Below are positions 1-10,400 of a DNA stretch of 64,000 nt, piece by piece. This stretch comes from Muricea muricata (lineage: Eukaryota; Cnidaria; Anthozoa; Malacalcyonacea; Plexauridae), in assembly GCA_963855995.1 (NCBI GenBank), contig OY979730.1, forward strand, positions 4,413,341-4,477,340, written 5' to 3'. The notes below the pieces were generated by a model. The model worked only from the letters and a program-made list of their open reading frames with translations, did not search any database and was not told where the DNA came from. Position 1 is the first letter of the stretch. Each line of letters begins with the position of its first letter. Position numbers and translations under genes: made by a program.

Positions 1-260
1 TTGAATGGAATATATGATTATTATGTTGAATGTTCCGCATGCATAATCTTGCATTATTTCATAATTTCTTCTATGCATGCTGCTTTCTTTCACTGCCATT
101 ATAGGCGAACATATTTTTCCAAATGATGAGATGGCAAAAGCGAGGAGACCGTGACACTCATGAAGGAAAGCAAGATAACATTAACTGTTAACATACATTC
201 CCTGTGCGAGGCAACCTGAGTACACGAAAAACCCCATCCAATCATTTACTAGTAATTTAC

Positions 261-569
261 CTGTGGTTATTGTGGTTAAATTATGGGTATCCCTGCAAGT
301 ATACTTGGTGTAAATATGCTTCGAGGTATCAGGGCAATATTGTAATGGCAGCAAATCATTATTCATAGTCAGTTCACAGGATCTATTTCCACCACAATGA
401 GATTTTACTTGACAACTTGCAAGAGCGCTGCATGCTGTGTTAACATTTTTATCGTCATTGAAGACACCGTTTTTATTGAAATCTCCATAATTAGCGCTTT
501 GAACCACCATATATTGTTTTGGGGAACAACTGACATCCTTCATTTTGGCGCCGAAGTTTATCACTGAAC
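261..569 (-). other. SUEL (rhamnose/galactose-binding) lectin domain, paralogue B
   Basis: The exon encodes about 103 residues with the SUEL signature: VSC, then VVQSANYGDF, a cysteine series in CSALASCQVKSHCGG, RSCELTMNND, and the terminal IYTKYTC. Known SUEL domains bind rhamnose or galactose and occur in egg lectins and latrophilins. Paralogue B has Tyr where A has Cys in the KQ(C/Y)MVV motif, and His where A has Cys right after the terminal YTCRDT. Confidence 0.85.
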
Positions 570-1350
570 CTATAGCAAACAGTACGGTAGAAATCTTGCA
601 TTAATAAATCCCAATGCTAATCCAAGGACCCCAAAACCCTTCTCTGAAGGTAAGGGTAAGATCAGGGTGAGAGTCAGGGCCCATTTTAAAAGCCGCAGAG
701 GTTAAAATTATGCTTATTTCTATAATTTCCTACACAAAATCACTAACCAATCGACCAGACATTTAAACGCATCATGTTTTCCAGCGCACGAACTTAGCTA
801 AACTACAAAAGAGTTCTAATACTCTTGAAACTATAGAAATTTATGGTCCTCTAACAATTGATTATCTTGATGAGTGAGTGCCGCCGCTCGTTTACAAAAT
901 TACCGCTATTTACATCACTTCTCTTACCGAACGTAAACTCCTGCTCAGCGGCATTACATGTTGTAATTCTCTGTATGTAAGTTTCTTTAGGAGCAGCACA
1001 TACAGGTGGATCCATGTTATAAAGAAACAAAGACTCAGCATCAGTTTGTTTTAGACGATGACTTAGGTCGTTTTGGTAATTTAAACTACTAGCTGATATG
1101 CCATGATACACGCCCCAACGATTTTTATAGTGTGATGCGACACTCCTCGGAGATACTAGCGTCCCGTCCTTGTCGATGTTGTGCAACAGTTCACTATTAA
1201 GATAGCGAAATTGTGCGCTGGAGTTCAAACAGTCGTCAGTCATTGCAGCAAAGTAAGGTTTAGCATAACGTGGGGCATCGTACACGAGCTGCTCTCCAGC
1301 TGCAATACACTTGCCCGACTGAGTGTGCCTGACGAAAAGACATTCAGAAT
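261..1350 (-). CDS. Partial tandem paralogue of the SUEL-lectin receptor (two exons, continues off the left edge)
   Basis: Two exons read on the minus strand. Exon 928..1350 (423 nt) follows an acceptor ending TTTTAG and ends at a GTAAGA donor; exon 261..569 (309 nt) lies between TATAG and GTAAAT. Both are phase 1-1, exactly like exons 18182..18592 and 17325..17636 of the complete receptor downstream of them in this window, and they encode the same two modules in the same order: the N-terminal ricin-B-like module (starts DSECLFVRHTQSGKC, ends EQEFTFG) and a SUEL lectin domain. The central SUEL stretch (NVNT...CSALASCQVKSHCGG) is almost identical between copies, whereas the N-terminal module has drifted much more. 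Compared with the other copy it lacks one Arg after YC and two cysteines. No signal-peptide exon was found upstream in 1,351-7,446, and the remaining domains would lie left of base 1. It could be a full gene or a decaying duplicate; both visible exons are intact. Confidence 0.8.
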
Positions 1351-2109
1351 CTAAAAGCGAAAAACAATGTAAAAATAAAGAAACAAGGCAATGCTTATTA
1401 ATTTGCCCAAATGCACTGGGGGGGGGGGGGGGGTAGCGTCATCTTGAATCGCAATTGAATTGCATGTGAGCGGAATACACGATAAATTCACGCGTCCAGA
1501 CGTATTCGAAGTTTTGCCGTCCTCACGTTCCCGACATTCGATACTAAAACGCTATGCTCGCATGCATTAGTGCATGAATTGCCATGGCAAATTGCATGAG
1601 CTGCGCATTGGTGGGCGATTTCCGCACTCTTACGCGTCATCCTTGCCGGATACAAGCGACCTGCATACATATCCGGATTCGTTGCGCTTTAACATCTTTC
1701 TACTCTGGAGATTGTGTTCAAACTTTTGCGGTTACGTTTTTGCCAGATATATGCAAGGCCGAATTATTATGTAACCGTAACATGTTTGCGGATCCAAGCG
1801 ATTCCGAAAACACGCATGTTTGGCGAGATCCAATCCACTACAAATCTCCTCTCTTTCCTCGCCTCCTCCAGCTAATACAATGTTCGTCAAAATCAAACAA
1901 TCTCAAGATAAAATTTACACACACTGTGCGCTCATTCCAGTGTTGTGAATATCGGTTTATGAATAATATCGCATGCACGCGGACGTGACGTGCTCATTTC
2001 GAAAGGTGATTTCTTTACCCGCATGTGCATAGCCCACATAATATAAAAAATGTCTTTTGAATGAAGCCCGCTTTGGTTGAAGCCTGTTTTTGCGCGAACA
2101 ACGTCGCCG

Positions 2110-2260
2110 AACCAAATTGATAAATGCAGCAGAGCCGAATTGATAACTGCAGCAAAATCGAATCGATAATTGCAGCAGAACCGAATTGATAATTGCAGCA
2201 GAACCAAATTGATAATTGCAGCAGAACCGAATTGATAATTGCAGCAAAACCGAATTGATA
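2110..2260. repeat. 23-bp tandem repeat, about 6.6 copies
   Basis: Unit AACCGAATTGATAATTGCAG plus CAG is repeated head to tail about 6.6 times with only single-base changes (for example CAAATTG, GATAACTG, ATCGAATCG variants). It is open in all three minus-strand frames, but the translation is repetitive and not protein-like, so it is a satellite, not a gene. Confidence 0.9.
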
Positions 2261-2849
2261 TTTGGTTTGCATGTAAAGGAATACAAAATGAAATAACGTT
2301 TGATGATAGCCAAATATGCTTGATATTGCATTAATAGATATACCGTAATGTTTTTCCCACGTGCGTGCATGTTTGCGCGAAAGAGGTTAAATTTCCCTAA
2401 ACTCTATTAAAATAATTAACTCAACGAATACATATTAAATCATGCATAAAGTTTTATGCAGTGCTATTATCATTGAATTATTTTATTAGAAAAAGTCTGA
2501 TATAAACTTCACGTTCGTACATACTGTTACGAGGCCTTCGGGGGATCAACTCAGCTTTTGCGCGAGGGCCTCGAAACCAAGCGAGATCTTCTAATCAGTG
2601 AATGCTCAAATGAGTGAATACAATTTATTTTTAAGTCTATTTCAAATAATTAACATTATTTTATATTTGAGTCGGTTTTCTTTGATGTACCGCGGGCTGT
2701 ATATCAGATAAAGTTCTTGAATAAATAATTAGATCAAACTTGGGGAAAAATCTCGACGAATTTCGACTTAAATTGTTTAACGTCGAAAGATTCTACTAGA
2801 AAACCTCCTCAAAAATAAAATAAGTTAGTTAAATACCTCAAAAGTCGGG

Positions 2850-2910
2850 ATGTATGTCATATACAGCCCTCGGACGCTGCGCGTCCTCGCGGGCTGTATA
2901 TGACATACAG
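2850..2910. repeat. GC-rich hairpin (stem about 20 bp)
   Basis: TGTATGTCATATACAGCCC is followed after a short GC-rich loop by its complement GGGCTGTATATGACATACA. This is probably the remnant of a foldback element. Confidence 0.8.
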
Positions 2911-3216
2911 CCCTCCTTCTCGGTATTTAACTCTCACTTACAATGAGTTGGTTCCGGAAAGTAGGAGTTCCATACAATCCCTATCCAAGACTGATCACTA
3001 GGCACTAATACAGGTGGATATATTTAGGTTGAATGACGTAGAAGATTGTGAAATTTTAAAATCAATCTAACAATAAGACATTTGGACGCCAGTTCCATTA
3101 GCTGTACAAACATTTAACATTCACATGAATTTGAGTGACACAATGAATATTAAAACAGAAATAAATACGTATTTACATGTTTCATAACAATACATATACA
3201 CGTAAATATATATATA

Positions 3217-3345
3217 CGCCGAAGGCGAGGTGATAACAAGTGAATATGTATACTTGTAATCACCGAGCCTGAGGCGAATAATTGTTTTAGTATAAGTTTC
3301 CAGGTGTTTACAAATAATAGTCAACTATACTTTAAAAAAATTCAC
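3217..3345. repeat. Dispersed foldback-like repeat (copy 1)
   Basis: Contains CGAAGGCGAGGTGA, ATCACCGAG, CCAGGTGTTTACAAATA and AAATTCACTTCAAATA in order. The same blocks appear in inverted orientation at 19,040-19,160, in the first intron of the complete receptor gene. Confidence 0.75.
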
Positions 3346-4630
3346 TTCAAATATGTAACTGTTTTAACCAGCAAAATGAAAAAGCTATAGTCATCAGAAT
3401 GCAGGAAAATCAACATTTACCTCGAAATTTAATGTCTTCGCTTTAATTTAGGTTGTAAATCCGAATAGCAATGCTTTAAAAACAGATAAACGCAAAAAAA
3501 CGCTTCACAATGGCTTTCCATGGTTCTCATCTCAACATTTTCTTGTGAGTTGAGGTATTTCTTTACAGATTCCGACGAAAAACAAAGATTTTAAGCACAA
3601 GTCACACATTAATTGCACGTACAATGCATTTGAGCTGATCCATGAATTTTTAGCATGATTTTTAAGAGAGGTTGAAAACATTAAGCGAAGTGCATTTTAT
3701 CTAATACATCAACAGTACCCACATTTAAACAACAATGCCTGACCAATCAGGAACAACCAGAAGAATAACAGCAACGACATGTTGCGGTGCTGCCGACGAT
3801 TTTCTAAACTGATAGAGAAAAAGCGAACGACAACCAATGATTAAATACTTTACTCCGTACTTTCTACCGCGCACGTTCTAGCAGCAAAGAACAGAGAGAA
3901 TAAAACACAGTTATGTTTACGTACGAGGATGTTTATCATCTTAATAAGTGGTGGATTCCGGTCAACAGTGAAAATTATGCCTGAATGTTCTTTCTGTTCT
4001 GCATATCAAATTGATATTTTAAAATAGACGACTTTTATAATATGCCTGTTATGAAAGAAGCTTTTCTATTGGTTGAGAGGCATGCTCAATAGCACGATTG
4101 AGCACGGCCAAAAAGTTGCCCGTTATTTTTGGGTAAATATAATTGTATATTAAAAGTATTTTTCCAAAAGTTGGAGTACTTAATATAAGTAATAGCATGG
4201 TTTCGAGTGCAATTTGGAAATAACATGCACGCGTAAGTTGTATACAATGACGCCAAAATTGAACGAGTCCGGAGAGAGATGTTCGAGACAAGAATACATG
4301 CAATACAACAGTACTCACATCGCGGTCGCTCCTTTTCACTTTTTCCTTAAAAAACTTCAAATTTACGCCCATAACGTTGTGATAAATACGTGTAAAGTAG
4401 TCGGAACTTTCTAATAGTGATGTATTTAATTTGAATAAACAGATTTAGTTAAAAAAAACAGCTAAATTTCTCCCGCCATTTTGGTTTGTATTGTTAAGAA
4501 AATTTGCACTCCCGTTTTCTTGCGTCAAATTTCATTGGTTTTCTGTTGTTACAAACTTTTGCACTTTTGTTGCAGATTTTTACACTCCTGTTTGGGAATT
4601 AACCGCACTGAAAATGACCAAACACTTGGG

Positions 4631-4700
4631 AAGTTGGGAGAGCACTCATGGCTACCGGCTCGACCAACACTTATGCTTTTTTCGTGCTCTCCCAACTTCG
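4631..4700. repeat. Small inverted repeat
   Basis: GAAGTTGGGAGAGCAC and GTGCTCTCCCAACTTC face each other about 35 bases apart. The sequence around it (GTGCTCAATAACTCGATTGAGC) is also palindromic. Likely a MITE remnant. Confidence 0.6.
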
Positions 4701-5036
4701 CGCGTGCTCAATAACTCGATTGAGCAAGCTGACGCATGGAAAAATAGGTACACTAAGCGTACTATGTATCTGCGCAGCAATGGTGGTTATAACTTCTTAT
4801 CTCAAGGTACGTACTCACGAGAATTTTTTCCTTTAAAAGTTTCCTTGACAAGTTTTATTTAAGGCGTATTTATCATGGCCTTATTTGTGTAAACGTTACG
4901 TTCACCATTTGAGCATTATAGTTGAGTTGTGAAGGAAGGATCAGCTGCGTGCTATTAGAAATGAAAACCTATAATTGTACGTTTACTTTATAATATTTGT
5001 ACAAAGTTTATAAAAAACCAATCGTACTTTGGAGTA

Positions 5037-5118
5037 CTTTCACAGTTCGAAAGACCAGATTTCACAAAAATTGTGATAATCGAACGCTAAAATCCTGGTC
5101 TTTCTGACTGTGAAAGAA
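5037..5118. repeat. Small inverted repeat
   Basis: ACTTTCACAGTTCGAAAGACC is mirrored by GGTCTTTCTGACTGTGAAAG with a loop of roughly 35 bases. No coding content. Confidence 0.75.
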
Positions 5119-7446
5119 CGATTTCTGTAGATGAAATAATGAACGCGTCAGAGCTCTGAAGTTCATTCACCTTTTTTATACACCTTCTATAGTCTTCTAA
5201 TGAAAGTCGACTCACAACATAATAAAAGTTAATAAACCTGAGCCTCAGGTTATTTTGCATAAAAAACTGCTCTGACGAAGTTATAAAATTAGTTTTTAAC
5301 AAGTCAGCAAAACAACAAGATGACTTTTAACTCTTTAATATTTCATTTGAGTATTAACGTGTCAGAACTTTCGTTTCCTTCCGTTTTGATGCAGTATTTT
5401 CCGTTTCAATTAATATTCGTTTGACTTCGATTTATATTATTTATGTGCGACATCGATATGTTTATAAGTGCTTGGATTAAATCATGGAGATTTTTACATT
5501 AATATTTTGTCATTCAACTTCGTTGTCGTGAATTGAAGATCTGAGTTCGTGCGGTTCTATCATATTTTTAGAGTTACAACACATTATTATGTTGGACATG
5601 ACTTTTAGAAAACGATAATTTTGAACGGAACGGAACGCCAAATCGTTGTATTGCTGAGTTACAAATGTATGAACTATTTCTGCTAGCTTTAAATGTATAG
5701 ATATTTTTAGTAAATATTTTTGTCTTGAGACCAATGAAATGTATCAATATAAAATGTTATTAAAATATATTGATCAAGTTATACGCGGAGATCAGTCTGA
5801 CGCCGTCGTCGATTGCGCTAGCGCAAAAACCCTCAAATTGAGTGAAAGCTCATATGTGAAAGCCCGAACCATGACGATACTAGTCCGCCCATGTTTAAGG
5901 TTTTGCGTAATGATAAGACATATACAAAGGTTGGTTAACGCCACATACATAGGCTCTAAAGCTATTACATGGCTGGCATTGTCTAACAATTATTTCTATC
6001 CAAATTCTGCTCGACCACTTTCTATGTCAAAAAAACGCAGTACAACTGGATTGAAGTCGGCGAAGGCGGTCAAAAATTAATTTAAATTACAGTTATCGGT
6101 TGTACATCTAGCAAAAAGGCGTCGCCAAAAAGTCATGTATATAAACAGGAGAACATATTGTCAACAATGAAAAAGAAAGCACATTATTATGAACTCAACA
6201 CGTGGTCATTTAATATTGGTTTTGGCAGCCTCTCAGTTATGTCAATTTTTTATTTTGGTTAAAAAAACAAACTGGCAACACTTCCACGACAGTAAAATTC
6301 GTATAATTAGGACAAGGTTAACTTTGAAGAGTTTTTTTCTGTTTTTATCGACACGACATTATTTTGAGTGGGGGCATCTGCAAGAACAGTACCATGCATC
6401 CGTCCAGCCTCGTCCCCTGACCATCCGTCTTCGTCAGACATCGCTATCATATTTAATATTTCGCATTGAATTTCACTCACGCATATAGGCTTTAGATGCA
6501 CAGGTAGTGGTTTGTACAGGTATAAGCATATTATCCCACCTTATAAGTGAACAGAAAATTTTGGGTGGTCGATTGGGTTTCTAATACAAACGCAATGTGG
6601 GTGTAATCTAGCTTGGAAATAACTATAGTCGAGATTTTCATCTTGTTTAGTTTTCTTTAAATTAAAAAAATTGTTAAGTTTCTAAAAATGTTCTCTGATC
6701 GTGAAATTTATTTTATTTTTTGCCACTATTCAGTCAATCAGTATCAAATGGAGATTCCTTGAACGAAAACGAAATAGGGCGGTTGATGAGAGGAATCCTG
6801 AAACGCATTAGGTAAAATTGACTAGACTGCACTGCATGGACTGGACAAATTATGGCTGCTTTCCAGTTACGCTTCTTTCTAAGTATCAATTTCTATTTTA
6901 ATTTCGATTTCATACAGAAATATAATTATACTATTAAGCACGCAATATGACATGCTATTGTGAACTAACTCCATTATAACATTTGCTCATTTCAATCGTG
7001 GCGTGCAAACTGCACGTTTTATTGGTATATGAAAAATATATAATCATTTTGTGGAAAATGCATCTAGACTACCTAAATAACAAGGATATCATCATATACG
7101 GACTACTGTTAATCTTGAAATTACGGCAACAGATTTCGAATGAATTATGATCACTGCATAGCAGGAGTTTTGCATAGTTGAATTCTATGTTTTGACAATT
7201 TGTAATCTGACAATGCACTGCATATATATGCACGTCTTCTCTAGTTATCAAAAGTGAAGCCTATACAATTATATACAAAGCAGAAGAATGTAGAAAAATT
7301 AAATGCTGTATTTGCATTTTATAGCCCTTATCCAAGTTCAAGTGGCTCTAAAATTTACTGCACAGCAAGAAATGGTCTGAAACAGCACGGTGTAATGCTC
7401 TGCATGTAAGTTTATCTCAGGTACATATGAGAAAAGTTCGTCCAAC

Positions 7447-10400
7447 TCAGGTTTTTGCAAGTTGTTGGTAGACATGATTGTCAACTTCGCGCCTGCACTG
7501 ATCGAGCTCTTGGTAAGCCGACAGGTTTCCCTCCACTTTCTTCATTTTGAACGACTCTTGATCATGCATTCCTGGTACCTTCAGTATATTCTGATAGGTA
7601 TGACCTGTTTTCGTATCCCTGCCCGGATCAAGTTGAGGATATCCAGGAGTTTCCACTGAATGAAAGGGAACTTCATAGGCTGCATCTTGGCTAGACGATC
7701 TGTGTTGTTGTTCTTGTTGAATCATCGGAATTAAGTACCCAGGATCATCAGACAATCTTTCTCGCTCAAGAAAACGCCCAGTTGATGCAACATTGACCTC
7801 TTGATAATGTCCTGTTCTGCCTTTAAACAAAAAAGATCATAAAGTGGCTGGCTATACGAGAGCGCGAGCTTATACCCATGGCCTCCTCTTAAGGCTGTTT
7901 TCCACGAGGCGGAATTTTTCTTTGTCTTTTTTCGATTAGTCCTGCCTGAGAGCTCAAAAACAAAGAAAAATTCCGCCTAGTGGAAATATATATATATATA
8001 TATATATATATTAGTTTATTTAAAACAATTAGTTACAAATTTCGCTACACAGTGTTTCACGCCAGAAGGCGATCATCAGGCGAATGAATACTCGTATACT
8101 ATATCGTTAGACGGTTTGTGTGATGACGCTCGTCATATCGCTTGCGCTAACAATTTAAATTTGAATTATGTATTTGCACGAGCGTGCGCGCGCTTGAAGT
8201 TCTGTGCGTTGAACCTTTTTCTATGGCGGCACTTCGTGAAAAGCTCTGATCTCTTGTTCAACGTTTTGTCCTTATTCGATTTCAGGATAAAAATCTTTTC
8301 TTCTAAGCATAGGTCGCATGATCTTCCGCCGGCCCTATGCTTAGAAGAAAAGATTTTTATCCTGAAATCGAATAAGGACAAAACGTTGAACAAGAGATCA
8401 GAGCTTTTCACGAAGTGCCGCCATAGAAAAAGGTTCAACGCACAGAACTTCAAGCGCGCGCACGCTCGTGCAAATACATAATTCAAATTTAAATTGTTAG
8501 CGCAAGCGATATGACGAGCGTCATCACACAAACCGTCTAACGATATAGTATACGAGTATTCATTCGCCTGATGATCGCCTTCTGGCGTGAAACACTGTGT
8601 AGCGAAATTTGTAACTAATTGTTTTAAATAAACTATTTGAATTGCTCTATTAAAACTAATATCGAGCACTCTTCAATCTTGAATACTTTCAAAAGTTATT
8701 ATTATTGTTATTATATATATATATATATATATTATATATACTCAAGCTCATAGCAACTATACTCAATTTGACTTGAATTCCGTTAAAATATGTCTGAAAC
8801 ACTAAACACAATTAATCACCAATATAAACAAAAATTGTTAATTACATATATTAGTATAATTATTATGCAAAATTGTACATGTAAAATTTACTTTTACCGA
8901 CCTCTAACTGACGTACTTTCAGATTCAATAACATTTTGGTCTCGAAACTCGGGACGAACATCCTCAATAGTTTCGTAAACTCTTCTCTGTTATCGAAAAA
9001 ATAAAAATTAGTCGTGCCTAATTGCCCAATTCAATAATACCTAGTTAATACATGTGCGGATTTCACAGTATATATGGATAAAAGCTCATTGTGTTTGTTT
9101 GTTTGTAGGAAATAAAATGGACATATATTCTGTGCGCTGCCCATATTGTGACGTAACATCCATGTCCTGCGGACAGGTCACATTTTTTAGTCAAAATATC
9201 TCAAGAATCAAGCAAGCTATAAAAAGTTGTGAAGGACTTTTTTAAATTTACAAATTAAATAAAATATATAATTATCTACATATATACATAAGTGGATCCT
9301 GATTTACCTGATCATTTGGCAATGGTTCCTGTGTAGCGTCAACTGCCTCTACGGGAATATTGACGACATCGGATTTCTTCCTTCGTTTGTATGTTAGCAA
9401 TAATATATTAAAAAGGACGCTAAGGAACACCCCAGCACCTACTGTTGCTGCTACTATTGTCGTTATCGTGGTCACGTCAGTAGCCGAATTGCCCGCTTCT
9501 TTTGGCGACAGGATGCTTCCGATTGAGTCTTCTGGTTTATTTTGATAAAAAAATAACAAATCATAATTACATTGTTTTTAAACAACTCAAAATCTTATCG
9601 ACTGCCATAGGGTATTTCAATAAAACACAAAACTATTGATACTCCGTAAATTAGAATAAAAAGAATAATAAAAATGTTGACAATTTACGGAGTATCAATA
9701 GTTTTGTGTTTTATCAAAATCTTATGGCACACAACATACTCACAAAGTTACAACGTGATGGAAAAATAACGCAACAAAGTTAACGCGGCACTCTTACTCC
9801 AGGGACATTTTACCAAAAATGACGTATGCACTTTGTAAAAGTCTAGCCCAAATTTGGTTCATGAAATCCAAAGAAAATGAAGAGAAAATTCTGGGAATTA
9901 AGTAAAGATAATCCGAACGTGTGTAATAAATTCCAGTGGGTTTCATTAGTTCATTTAGAGACCATTTTTAGGTAGAGTGGATTAGTATCATTTAGTGAAG
10001 TATAGCTACTGTAATGAAATATAGGCGAATGTTTACAACAAAATAAAAAAAGTACTTTAGTATAAAAATACCTTTTGCAAACATCTTAATTCCATTGCTC
10101 CATTCTGTCGAGTAGTAAGAATCCTTCAGAAAAAAAGATTTATTTATAAGTGTTTGTCGGGAACATAAGAGGTGCCAATTTATGGTTTTCAGAAATTTAC
10201 CTCATTTTCAAAATATCTGAAGAAAACGAAATAACTTGAATTCCGTCCCAGTTGTTTGTTCAAGTATTTTTTGTTTTTATATTCATACATCTTGCCATCG
10301 CCAACTACAAATCTGAACGGTTCCCTTGAATTAATTTTAGAATATGCAGTAATGTAAGGATCTAGTGTGTTTGCCTGATAAGGTTTGAGGTCACTCGTTT

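Larger units (their letters stand above)
1351..7446. other. Intergenic stretch between the two receptor paralogues
   Basis: No exon with a supportable start, frame and splice sites was found in these 6 kb. Open frames here are short and have no recognisable domains. The stretch holds a G-run (about 1420-1433), a 23-bp tandem repeat at 2110-2260, a hairpin at 2850-2910, a dispersed repeat at 3217-3345, a small inverted repeat at 4631-4700 and another at 5037-5118. The promoter and signal-peptide exon of the left paralogue should be here but could not be located. The 3' UTR of the right paralogue probably lies at 7,300-7,446. Confidence 0.6.
7447..8986 (-). other. Cytoplasmic tail with eight tyrosine motifs
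   Basis: Exon 8902..8986 (RRVYETIEDVRPEF) and exon 7447..7820, ending HVYQQLAKT and TGA. The GTCGGT donor at 8901 was preferred over GTAAAA four bases further along because it keeps phase with the next acceptor. Tyrosines and +3 positions: Y888-ETI, Y918-QEV, Y941-LIP, Y961-EVP, Y973-PQL, Y988-QNI, Y1015-QEL, Y1030-QQL. By known SH2 preferences, YxxP suits Crk, YxN suits Grb2, and the last two form a YxxL-x11-YxxL pair that is ITAM-like but with wide spacing. These assignments are inference. Confidence 0.85.

Noticed and set aside
4049..4414. Minus-strand frame with METMLLLIL-type hydrophobic start as the missing signal-peptide exon of the left paralogue
   Set aside because: No donor in the required phase 1 follows the hydrophobic stretch, and the sequence does not resemble exon 1 of the complete paralogue.
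8116..8669. Open frames of 120-167 codons on both strands of the long palindrome
   Set aside because: They are the same sequence read from each arm, lack any recognisable domain and arise from the mirror symmetry.
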